The notes under the pieces were generated by a model. It did no database searches. It was not told the origin of the DNA and saw only the letters and a program-made list of their open reading frames with translations. The position numbers were made by a program, and so were the translations under genes. Source: Bugulina stolonifera (Eukaryota > Bryozoa > Gymnolaemata > Cheilostomatida > Bugulidae). Taken from it: 64,000 nt of DNA. The stretch spans positions 12,658,501 through 12,722,500 of the forward strand of contig OW285190.1 of the NCBI GenBank assembly GCA_935421135.1, written 5' to 3'. Of this stretch, positions 13,839 to 23,500 are shown piece after piece (the stretch's first letter is position 1; the number at the start of each line of letters is the position of its first letter).

Positions 13839-16743
13839 AAAGTTGTTTTTAAAATTTATTATTACTATTATTATTAACATCAATAAAAAATTCAATAAAA
13901 TAAATACCTATTTTTACTTTTACTATAATAATAATATTAAATTAATAAATATTTATATTTATTAATTTAATATTAATTGTTGTTGTTGTTGTACAGCTTA
14001 CACCAATAAGCAAATTGTGTAATTACAAACAACAAAAATTACTAATTATGTTTATACTAATTTATATTATTTATATTTATCAAATTAAAATTATAATTAT
14101 TAATTATATTATTTTATTATCAGTAGTATTAGACTACTTCTACTACAACAAAAGTCAGTTATATATCATATGGACACAAAATGTTGCATTCTCACTTCAA
14201 AAAGTCAAGTAGATGAGTAGTGGCAGCAAATTTGCCATAAAACTCTCAATCCAAACATGAATGGTAGTTTTTTCTATGCAACTCACAACGATTGAAAGAA
14301 AGGATCAAGTTAGCAAAGATTCGTAGAATTTGGTATACTAAACTCTATGAAATAGGTATCGCGGGTAACACAACTTTCCATTTTAGACGGTGCACACAGG
14401 CTATTGCTGGTTGCCCTGACAACCAACAAGACTAAATACAGTGTAGTACATAATCCATTTTGATTTCTGGTTAGTGCAAAGGGGGGTCGCACGACTCCTG
14501 CGAAAATAGCTAGAAACGCCCATGAGGATTGAAAGAAGCATAGGCCTAACATAAATTCACGTGTTTTCAGCGCCGGTCATTATCGAAAGTGGGTGCGCTA
14601 AGAGGCCAGGTGCGGTTTGACTTTTAAAACCGAATAGAACCGCACCGCCGCATTCGGTGTCAGTTCACATTTTAAATTTTGGCGGTTTTTCAACCGAAAG
14701 AAAAAACGCTGAAAAACTGAATGACACCGAAACACCGTGCAGCACTTATGTTAGTTCATAGTTTCGAATAAACAATGGCAGCTATTAAAATAAAACTTCT
14801 GTCGAGGGTGCAATATAAATTGAAGGATGCATGGTTGCAAGTAGTATTATATGCCCGTGGATTATTTTTGCATGTTTCAGGCTACTTTTGAAAATATTTG
14901 CAAAAATCAAACCTCTCTCTATACAGCTTATATAAAAATTTGCCATTTAGGGTGTCTTAGGGCAGCACATAGTGCATCGCGCGAGGCATCATGGGAAATA
15001 AAAATATGTTGTGAGCACAACTATGCAGCTTGCAACTTCTGCCTTCATTTTAACACAAATCTACATTTTGCTGAGCAGGGTAATTAGTGACAGGGTAGTG
15101 ACAAGGCAGAAACAACATGATGTTTTCATCACCAGATTATACAGTACTCTGTAACAGGCAACCAATAGACTTGTGTATTATATCAAGGTTTAATCAAGTA
15201 TGCTCATTGTTAGTTTATACACAGTTTGTGTAAAAGAAGTAAGTAAGTTGTAAGTACATGGGTAGATTTGAACAGTCTCTGACTATGAATCTGTGGATAT
15301 AATAAAATACATATATATCAGTTATAACACAGAGTTATCCCCTCTTTGAGTCAGACACTATATCTGTACTGAACAATAACACAATGCATGTTATATCTAA
15401 TATTCACTGTGAGTTTTAGTAGACAAATGCTCAGTTATGTATAGTCAAACCTAGCATAGTGTTTCCTTTTCTAATAGCTACTTGACTGATAAATTTTTCT
15501 GACTGAAAAATTTGCGAAATCGTTAATTTTTGTTACAGGAAAACGAAAACTCTACAAGTGTACACTGTGTGACTATCAATGTTCACAAACTGATCATCTA
15601 TCAAGACACATGAGAACACACACTGGAGAGAAACCATACAAGTGTACACTGTGTGACCATCAATGTTCACAAAGTGGTGCTCTGTCTATCCATATGAGAC
15701 CACACACTGGTGAGAAACCATACAACTGTACACGGTGTGACTATCGATGTTCACAGAATGGTCATCTGTCAAACCACATGAGAAAACACACTGGAGAGAA
15801 ATTATACAAGTGTACAATGTGTGACTATCAATGTTCACGGAGTGGTCATCTATCAAACCATATGAGAACACACACTGGAGAGAAACCATACAAGTGTACA
15901 CTGTGTGACCATCAATGTTCACAAAGTGGTGCTCTGTCTATCCATATGAGAACACACACTGGTGAGAAACCATACAAGTGTACACTGTGTGACTATCGAT
16001 GTTCACAGAATGGTCATCTGTCAAACCACATGAGAAAACACACTGGAGAGAAATTATACAAGTGTACAATGTGTGACTATCGATGTTCACAAAGTAGTAA
16101 TCTATCAAAACACAGGAGAACACACACTGGAGAGAAACCATACAAGTGTGCACTGTGTAACTATCAATGTTCATACAGTGGTTCTTTATCAATTCACATG
16201 AGAACACACACTGGAGAGAAACCATACAAGTGTACACTGTGTGACTATCAATGTTCATATGGTGGCACTTTGTCTAGCCATATGAGAACACACACTGGTG
16301 AGAAACCATACAAGTGTACACTGTGTGACTATCAATGTTCATATGGTGGCACTTTTTCTAGCCATATGAGAACACACACTGGTGAGAAACCATACAAGTG
16401 TACACTGTGTGACTATCAAAGTTCACATAGTGGTAATGTATCAAACCACATGAGAACACACACTGGAGAGAAACCATACAAGTGTACACTGTGTGACTAT
16501 CAAAGTTCACAGAGTGGTAATCTATCAAAACACAGGAGAACACACACTGGAGAGAAACCATACAAGTGTACACTGTGTGACTATCAATGTTCACGGAGTG
16601 GTCATCTATCAAACCATATGAGAACACACACTGGAGAGAAACCATACAAGTGTACACTGTGTGACTATCAGTCTTCACGAAGTGATACTCTATCTGTCCA
16701 CATGAGAAAACACACTGGGGAGAAACCATATAAATGTAAATAA
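3931..16743 (+). CDS. C2H2 zinc-finger protein (six exons, 14 fingers)
   Basis: Coding exons are 3931-3970, 4405-4494, 5127-5180, 5592-5663, 7372-7425 and 15539-16743. Every intron is phase 1 with GT-AG ends, and the joined frame is open for 504 codons. The first five exons encode an acidic N-terminal part with repeated short motifs IKIEP, VKLEL, IKLEP and LRLEL; three of the four fit the psi-K-x-E SUMO-acceptor consensus. The last exon encodes 14 C2H2 fingers (C-x2-C-x12-H-x3-H) with TGEKP-type linkers, of the CDY class in which the usual core Phe is Cys or Ser. A nuclear DNA-binding transcription regulator is inferred; orthology cannot be assigned from finger arrays. The start is the first Met in the earliest in-frame exon. 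A degenerate acceptor at 3880 suggests the leader may extend upstream. Intron 5 (8.1 kb) is filled with mobile elements. Confidence 0.85.
6073..6387. repeat. TIR-bearing repeat in zinc-finger gene intron 4
   Basis: The left end (CAATCACTGGCTTT, from about 6080) and the inverted right end (AAAGCCAGTGATTG, about 6370-6384) are terminal inverted repeats that continue imperfectly through CTTCGCAG. No convincing target duplication was found. This is probably an old MITE. Confidence 0.5.
6641..7004. mobile_element. MITE with 82-bp TIRs and 8-bp target duplication
   Basis: Arms 6641-6722 and 6922-7003 are inverted repeats with about two mismatches, enclosing a roughly 200-bp core. The 8-bp sequence TATGCAGT directly flanks both ends (6633-6640 and 7005-7012). 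An 8-bp duplication is typical of hAT-type insertion, though the ends do not start with the usual CAG/TAG. It lies in intron 4 of the zinc-finger gene. Confidence 0.8.
7146..9162. repeat. Inverted repeat pair enclosing zinc-finger exon 5
   Basis: The left arm (7146-7305) and right arm (9061-9162) are inverted copies sharing the stretch around TTTTTATCGTATTTGTAT through GGAAAGATGGAAT. The left arm carries about 50 extra bases in its middle. The arms enclose exon 5 of the zinc-finger gene (7372-7425) and hAT-like element A. They may be the ends of an old element or a local inverted duplication. Confidence 0.65.
7734..8714 (+). mobile_element. hAT-like non-autonomous element, copy A
   Basis: The element starts TAGTGCTGAGCGG and ends CCGCCCAGCACTA, giving terminal inverted repeats of about 13 bp. 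The subterminal regions contain many GGTTTT/AAAACC motifs, usual for hAT elements of this type. The interior has three loosely repeated blocks of about 200 bp (near 7930, 8110 and 8310) built on CTTTCAATCCTT-like and ATGGCTG-like phrases. There is no ORF, and no clear target duplication was seen, so the copy is old. It lies in the last intron of the zinc-finger gene. Confidence 0.7.
9729..10839. mobile_element. 1.1-kb DNA transposon, non-autonomous
   Basis: The ends are inverted repeats of about 33 bp beginning CAAGGAGTAA and continuing through AGAAGGAGGCTCGTCCAT, with a one-base difference near the middle. The 7-bp sequence GCCTAAT flanks both ends (9722-9728 and 10840-10846). There is no long ORF. 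An internal stretch near 10180-10250 is built of repeated TAGCT words. The superfamily is unassigned: the 7-bp duplication does not fit hAT exactly. Confidence 0.75.
12085..14524. mobile_element. TIR element inserted into copy B
   Basis: The left end is CAGGGGCGTTTCTAG and the right end is CTAGAAACGCCCATG, inverted repeats with one mismatch. AGGAT lies directly on both sides (12080-12084 and 14525-14529). Copy A supplies the empty-site sequence at this position, which contains a single AGGATTG, so the duplication is confirmed internally. The subterminal regions are GC-rich (GGGGGTCCAGGGGG near 12134; GGGGGGTCGCACGA near 14481). The interior carries pyrimidine-rich low-complexity DNA (12660-12830), ATT/TTA microsatellites (13800-13960) and non-LTR retrotransposon fragments. 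Confidence 0.75.
12970..13895 (-). pseudogene. Two truncated 3' ends of a non-LTR retrotransposon
   Basis: On the minus strand two partial copies lie head to tail. The first (13895-13541) encodes [12 protein letters not shown] through [12 protein letters not shown] and then jumps to [12 protein letters not shown] plus a stop. The second (about 13455-12970) encodes [30 protein letters not shown] and the same [12 protein letters not shown] ending. These phrases belong to the C-terminal region downstream of the reverse transcriptase in widespread invertebrate retrotransposon polyproteins. The 130-bp 3' ends (12970-13099 and 13541-13670) differ at only two positions seen by eye. Neither copy is intact; no reverse-transcriptase catalytic motif is present. 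Confidence 0.75.
15553..16731 (+). repeat. 84-bp tandem zinc-finger units (14 copies)
   Basis: The units correspond to one finger each. Fingers 2-3-4 and 5-6-7 form a duplicated three-finger (252-bp) block: the pairs 2/5 and 3/6 are almost identical, and 4/7 share the rare TMCDY variant. Fingers 9 and 10 differ at a single residue. The array has therefore been growing recently by block duplication. The variable helix positions differ between many units, so the fingers are probably still diversifying in DNA contact. Confidence 0.9.
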
Positions 16744-17121
16744 CCCTTACATACATGTACATCATTGCCACAATAATTATATTCTATTCTACTCGTATTA
16801 AATGTTCTAAACCCTACTCTTTTTCCATTTCGTGTTTTTCCACACCAGGTAAAGGTAGTTTAATATAAGCTAAAAGCTGTTTTAATATACATGTAGTTTT
16901 ACATATTCAGTGGATTTCATTTTTTAATATTTTCTGCTTTGGCCCGAAAAGCCATAAAAGTGTACACTGTCATCTATCCTGCTAAAGCATTAAATAATTA
17001 TGTCAATTTCTGTTTCAACCAAGCGTTTTAGTTTGCATTATAAATAGCTAAAGTCAACCAGTTGATAGTACATTATGAGTATTAAATAGATGCATGCTAT
17101 GTAGGACTAGTTGTGTAATAT
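16744..17121 (+). other. 3' region of the zinc-finger gene
   Basis: An ATTAAA polyadenylation-type hexamer lies at 16797-16802, 54 bases after the stop. Near 16947-16980 a short stretch (GCCATAAAAGTGTACACTGT, then CATCTATC) matches the finger-coding sequence around YKCTLC and HLS with a stop and an internal deletion. This is a decayed finger left outside the coding array. The remainder is unremarkable AT-rich DNA. Confidence 0.6.
16797..16802 (+). terminator. ATTAAA polyadenylation signal candidate
   Basis: This common variant hexamer lies 54 bases downstream of the zinc-finger stop codon. No AATAAA is visible closer to the stop. Confidence 0.4.
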
Positions 17122-17565
17122 TGTAGTGAAACGAACCGCATTGGTGTAGTGGGCCTTCCACTCCCAGAGTCTCAAGGTCCATAACATTGAACACCATGTC
17201 GTCCCTGGAAGTTTGTTATGTATATAAGGCAGTGCATTTTCTATTGTGAATCAGTTGTTGATTGCGCTTGAATAAAGCAACATCTCCTAACTCAACCTAC
17301 AGAGGCTTACTCTTTAGGCGGGTAGCTCCACCTGAGAATCCTAGGCTAAGCACATCTCTATCCACCCCTTAGGCTTAGGCCGATCCCGGGTTCTACGTCC
17401 TACGTCTGATATAATCTACAATCTACACTATAAAGAGCACCCATAACTGTTCACTCTTTTATGTAATGAGCAGAAGGTACACTTGGTCGGCCTCTACCAC
17501 CTTCCAAGCCCTTCACATACTTGTAGCCCTCGGCTCTCTATGCAATAGTACTCCAAAACATTACA
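17122..17565 (+). mobile_element. Solo LTR
   Basis: The 444-bp unit starts TGTAGTG and ends CATTACA (TGTA/TACA inverted ends) and is flanked by ATAT on both sides. It contains a TATATAAGG box (near 17221) and GAATAAAGCAAC (near 17270), about 50 bases apart as in a compact LTR U3-R-U5. No internal retroelement coding sequence adjoins it. The flanking ATAT could be chance in AT-rich DNA, but the ordered LTR signals support the call. Confidence 0.6.
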
Positions 17566-18180
17566 ATATTGTAGTGAATCAGCCTCCGCAGTAGTCTCCC
17601 CTGGGCAGCTTCGTGCATTACCCCTTCTATGCCTACAAGCTACTCTACAGCTACAATTGTACATTCATTACCCCTTTTATGCCTACATTTGTATTATTAT
17701 ATCTACTATTGTATTCTTATCAACTGTTTACTGCTATTGTATTGGTGCACATGCAAGCCCGGCCCTTTTGGTGGCTGACTTTGGTGGCTGAACTTCGCCA
17801 TGTTAAATGGAAAGTATATAAACATGGGCCTATTCCAAGATATCGGCCTTCAAAAGTACATGGACAAATACTTAGTCTTGTACAATCAAATAAGAGAAGG
17901 TAATTGCTAATATAATATGGTAAAAACCAAGTGTAATTACAATAATCTGATTGGTGGATAACAATAATAGAGCACGGGGATAAGTAGTTGCACTAGTACC
18001 AAAACAGTCTATCTGGACCAAATGTAATTAACAGGAAATCAAGTTTAAAGATTTGAGCCTTTGCAGCTCGCTACCTAAGAAGCTAGCCAATTAAAACTTT
18101 TAAGTCTTACATTACTATTATTCTTCTTAACTGGAAAACACCAAAAAATTGAATACTGGATCGTTGGAACATAGTAAACC
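17566..18180. other. Spacer between solo LTR and complete LTR element
   Basis: This stretch holds repeated phrases of the type ATTACCCCTT.TATGCCTACA (17617 and 17667) and no credible gene. A 96-codon ORF here lacks any family signature or splice context. Confidence 0.4.
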
Positions 18181-20457
18181 TGTCAGATGACACTCTGGAC
18201 ATAAACATTGTGCAATATATTTGTATACATTTAATAACTACAGCTAAATACACACCCATTAATTGGTGCAATATTGAGTATACATGTATATAGGCTCGGT
18301 TCTTAACTATCGTAATACCAGCTACCCCAGCCACAACATTTTTAATTGCTATACTCTATATATACTGTATATATGGATAGGAGTTGGAACCCACACACAC
18401 ACTTATGGATACCAGAATAACTTATGCATATTCAATTACCACCAGATAGACATTGAATAATATTAATACTAATCTTTCCTTATGATGTGTCCAAAGATAA
18501 CACAGATATACAATAAATAACATGAATATTAATTAGAATCCAGACACAGCATAATTATCTACAACATTCCTTTCGTTTATGTATATTGTAGGATACATAC
18601 ACAGATAGATATACATGTATATGCAGTGATCATGTATGAGCGTATGAGATTGAATTTTACCCAATACCACTTTTGATAAATAGAAATAGCCTAAATAACG
18701 AGTACATTATATAAATTTGGAACCCAGGCCTAATACACCTATCTGCCTGGTGAACAAGATATGTCATTTGATAAGTAAAAAAATAATTGCTACAATGAGA
18801 CGTGGGTATTTGTGTGACCTGCCGGTAGGCTTATGTGTTTGATGGACAGGGTGTGTCAGTGTATGGGCGTAAAGAAAATGCTGCGGCTAAAAGGGAATAC
18901 TAATGTTAAAGAACGTTGACCATGGGTTGACACTTAATTACACAGGCCATATATATATATATATTGATTGTAGGCAATCACATGTATTAGGAGAAAGACA
19001 CGTCCACTACGCAATAAAAGTTTGGAAAAGAGAAAGTCCTAAAGATGACCATTGCTGACATAAACAAACAAACAACATATGACAATAATTAACAGATTAC
19101 AACATATGACAATAACTAACAGATTACAACACATTACATCACTAAGGATTACATATATATATACTGGGATAGATGGCCATTGGTTAACATAAACCAATCA
19201 ACAAGACAGGAATAGTATACATCCTCCTATAAGATCAACTGTTGCTGACATGGAATCCCAAGAGAGGAGGATATAAGGAGGCGCATCCCAAGAGAGAGAG
19301 CAGAGAGGGGGAGAGGAGCAGCCCAGGAAGAACAGAAGAACCTACAACATGGAACAATAAGGATCTCTACTCTGCTATAAGTAAGTCAGAATATTATATT
19401 ATTTTTTCCTGAATATTGGAAGTGGACCCTCTCCTACACACACACACAGACAGAGATACTGTAAGTTATTATACACTTTTATTATTTTACTATTGGATTT
19501 TTTCTCTACTGAGGATAATTATATCCCTGCTCCCTGAAAGGACTATTATTGCGATTTGAAATATTGTTGAATTTGTGGGTAGAACCCAATCAGACAGATT
19601 ATTATTGAATGATAATTATACTAGTCCCAATTAATTGGTTGACACTGTTCCTGGTTTTTGATCGCACATATTGGATTCATAATTTTATATTTTGAGGAAC
19701 TGATTGCATTTGATTGATTGATAAATATATCAGTATTGTCAGACATAACATTTGACACACAAAATTGATTGATTGGTTGATAAACCCTTACCTGAATTAT
19801 TGTACAGTACCAGAGATTGTCTGTACGGACCTTGATTGTCCTATTGTATGTCCTGCTTTGTCAGTAGACTTGTTATACATTTCCACGGGGGAGATAGTCC
19901 CAATTTGTCACTCGGGTTTCATTTCTAAAATAGAGAGTGATTAGTATTATATGTCCACGAGAGGAATCATAATTGAGTGCATATTGTCCTGAGTGCTACC
20001 ATTACCATAATTGAACCACACACACATACACAGAACCATTATTCATTGCCATTGGGCGAATATTGAATTGAGTACAGGAGGTATAGAATTTCAGATTATT
20101 GGATCGAAATTTTTCATAGGGAGAAGTATCCCCTCTATCACAATTTTCAGAATTGGCAGATATCCAATAGAATAGACTGCATGAGCATAGAAGTTATCTT
20201 CTCTATAAAAAGTTGAACAGGAGAAGACAACTACAAATTACACTGTCATTTACTCATTTACGAATTATACACAAATCAATTCATACATCCAAAAATAACT
20301 CAGTCATTTATATTACATTCATTTGTATTACATCAATTCACATACTACTTAATTATAATTGATTATAGTTATTATATGACAACTATAGATCGTCAGTACA
20401 TTCATATATTACACAATCATACACATTTAAATTAAATTACAAAATTCCCTCGTGACA
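18181..20457 (+). repeat. 5' LTR (2277 bp)
   Basis: The LTR starts TGTCAGATGA and ends CTCGTGACA. It carries a TATA-like box (TATAAGG, 19272-19278) followed by a purine-rich GAGAG tract and, near 19380, an AAGTAAGT splice-donor-like sequence. Bases 18181-20345 look identical to the right LTR at every position I compared; the last 112 bases differ strongly. A TA microsatellite lies near 18950. An antisense ORF near 18107-18334 is repeated in the right LTR and has no family signature. Confidence 0.9.
19272..19278 (+). promoter_or_regulatory. TATA-like box of the LTR promoter
   Basis: TATAAGG lies 5' of a GAGAG-rich tract within the LTR, and an equivalent copy lies at 27073-27079 in the right LTR. 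Transcription starting about 30 bases downstream would place roughly 1.2 kb of leader before the gag ORF. A donor-like AAGTAAGT near 19380 and acceptor-like ATTATAG at 20585 would remove most of it. Confidence 0.45.
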
Positions 20458-20566
20458 TAATTGTAGGTTCGAAAAGTACGACTCGTAACCAAACAGTGTC
20501 AATCATTATTGGTGGTATAAACCTATCATTTCAATACACATACATTGTTAACTATATTGTTGTTGA

Positions 20567-23500
20567 TTGCTACCATATCATTATAGCACAATTATTAGCA
20601 GTTGTATCATGGGCCTCAAAGAAGCATTGAGGGATACAGGTAAGTACGTTCTAGGCATAGAACACAGTAGAATGAAACGGACGGCACGGACCAGTAAAAG
20701 AAAGGAGAATACAGCAGATGACATGGACCAAGAATACTCCATGCCTACCACAAGAGGAGAGGGAATGGACCGATCCAGGTCACAGACGTCCTCACCACTA
20801 CCACCAGCACCACAACCATTGGAGGACAGACATGGCATGTGGGATGCAGACATCCAAACGACACCTCAGCACAGGAGATGGTCAATACCCCCAGCTATGG
20901 ACTACCGTACAGATAACGACAGCAAGATTACAGTAGGAGAGCTGGACAGACACACTGCACAACATAGAAGAGGAACACCTGTGCGCTTGACAGAGAGATT
21001 TACCGCTGCAGATGAGGACAATACAGGAGACCCTGAAGTCATATTATGTGTACCAAATGGTAAGGGAGGATACAGATGTATAGACAGTGAGGGCAGAGAG
21101 GTGAGAGACCCTACACCAGCAGTAAGAACACCTAGAGCATCGCCAATTCTGGGTGCTAGAAATCTGATACAGTGGGACACAGAGGAAACTAATGAAACAA
21201 TAATAGAGGCAAAGGACAGACAAATCCAAAACAAAAGGAACACTCCTACAAAGAGTGAAAGTACAGAAAGCTTTAGAAGTGTACACACCAGTGTTGGTCC
21301 ACTGGAGAATAAAGGTATAGAGAGAGAAGGATATATGGCAGAACATTCATTTTCTGAGGTGGCGAGGCGCCGACACTTCAGGCATTATGACAGACAGCTA
21401 CCAGAAATAAGATCACAAGGTGGACGAATCAACATGGTCGAAACCAGGAGGGTAGATGACTCCGACAGACAGTCAGGAGGACACAAGGCCCAATATGTGG
21501 ACAGGGAGACACACATGGACTACCCACCAGAGGGAGATAACCACCAACATCACAGATTCTACCCATACACAGAACAACGGGTACAAAACTCTAGATATCA
21601 GTACCAGTCTGATGAAGAAGAGCTGGCAGAATTAGCACCTGAACCCAGCATGCCTACCAGAGCTGATAGACCTACACACCAACCACATATCAGTGACTAT
21701 GACCAGAAGCAGGAATATACCTACAGAGGAGAGCATAAACCAAGGTATATTGACAGTAGAAACCACCCAGTACACCCACTAGAAGGGAAGGACAGACAAC
21801 TCCAAAATACATATCTACACATGGAACAAAGGGCACACAACTCCAACAAGTTGTACCAATCTGATGAAGAGGAGATGTTGAATATAGCACATGAACGCAG
21901 AATGCCTACCAGAGGCAATAGATTCATACAGAGACATCCAATGGATAGTAACCAATACATGAAGCAAGAACACACCTACAGGGGCAAGGAGAATGTGGAT
22001 CCACTTGCAAGATGGGAGGAGCCCACACAAGGATACATGGACTCCAATAGCAGACATACGGAATGGAGAAATGGATACAAGGGAGTACAGGACAAAGTAT
22101 TACCACCTCTACTCACACTAGATGATGATGACGCATATGATAGCAGGAGAGAAATGATTGGAAGGCGCTCACCTACACATAGAGGCCAATACCAAGGCAG
22201 GAACACAGCCCCACCACTGGAAACATCAACAGTATCCACTGTAGCCAACCCAATAGTGAACATATCTACAAGGCTACCTGAGTTGGAAAAATACACCAAC
22301 TCCCCAAATGACAACATAACATTTATGGAATTCCTAGAAGAATTCAACCTGCAAGTTGTGGCCTTATCTATACACGAAGAAACTTGGCCAAAGATATTGC
22401 CTATATACTTGGCTGATGGAGCCCTAATCACATATAAAAATATTGTGGAGAGACAACCACACATCAAACACAACTTTGAACAGCTCACAAGTACCCTAGC
22501 TAAGGAGTTTGGCGATACTAATGGAATAGCCTCATCAGTGGACCTGTACAGCAGACAGAAACAGAGCAATGAGACCATTGGCAAGTATTACTCCAGCATA
22601 TGCTCTATGGCAAATCGCATATATCCCAACATAGATTCAAACGCTAGGGACCAAATCATTTTAGGAGGTTTCCTATCTGGATTGAGCCCAACCTACAAGA
22701 GGCCATTGCTAAATAATCCCAGCATAAAGACGTCAGAGGATGCATTTAAAGCGGCCCAGAGGATCGAACGTACAAATCATGTGATTATAGCAGAAGGAGG
22801 AGCTAATAGGAGCATCACAGAGAAGATGACAGAGAAGGCAAATAACATACAATCAGATGCTAGAAGAGATGAAGAAGTAAGGAGCATGCAAAGACGCATA
22901 AGAGAATTGGAAACGAGGATCGAACAAAGGTATGCAACAGATAAACTTGAGAAGCATTCACGGTGGAATTATGGCAGGAAGAAAGTAATGTTTCAAGAAT
23001 ATAGGCCGCACTACGATTCCACACCCAGATGGCATCAGCGAACCTGGAGGAGGACAGGAAACAGGCAAACGTGGAGGAACGACTACAATACAAGAAGTAA
23101 TTATGATCACTACAATGACAGAGAACGTAGGTTTCAGCGAACCAAGCCAGAATTTTATTATGAGCGAGAGTGTGAACCTGAAACTAACGACATACCGCTA
23201 CACTGGCAAGATAGAAACTGGAGAGAGAAGACAACTCCTGCAGAACTCACTTCATGGAGAATAGATGACAGACATTACAACCACGGAATTACACACAAAA
23301 CAAGGCCAGGAAGTCTAAGACAGTACAAAAAAACATGCATGAACACCACTGAACAAGTAACAGACCAAAGAAATGAGCAAGGCAGTCAGGCAAGGCCGCT
23401 TATTGAGAGAGATGCACTGGAGAAACTATGTAAAGTTGTAACAAGTCACAGAATACACAACATATCCGAAACCAAAAGCTGTAGAACAAAGGACACTGAT

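Larger units (their letters stand above)
11301..14747 (-). mobile_element. hAT-like element, copy B, interrupted by another element
   Basis: Read on the minus strand, 14747-14530 matches the first 230 bp of copy A and 12079-11301 matches the rest. Copy B is therefore the same element in opposite orientation, split by a 2.4-kb insertion. The flanks ATGCTAAT (11293-11300) and ATGTTAGT (from 14748) agree at 6 of 8 positions, compatible with a decayed 8-bp duplication. Copies A and B face each other within one intron, so the RNA could fold into a long hairpin. Confidence 0.75.

Noticed and set aside
15686..16771. Three antisense ORFs (78, 106 and 137 codons) opposite the zinc-finger array
   Set aside because: They are mirror frames of the 84-bp finger repeat, giving a repetitive Val/Cys/His pattern. 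They stay open only because the repeat lacks stops in that frame.
17613..17903. 96-codon plus-strand ORF
   Set aside because: Low-complexity Tyr/Leu-rich translation in a spacer, with no splice context or family signature.
18107..18334. Antisense ORF repeated at 25935-26135
   Set aside because: It lies in the LTR and is present twice only because the LTR is; no family signature or codon bias.
20458..20520. Canonical tRNA primer-binding site after the left LTR
   Set aside because: No TGG follows the LTR end. A TTCGAA-containing stretch could pair with a tRNA T-loop, but the spacing is wrong, so no site is annotated.
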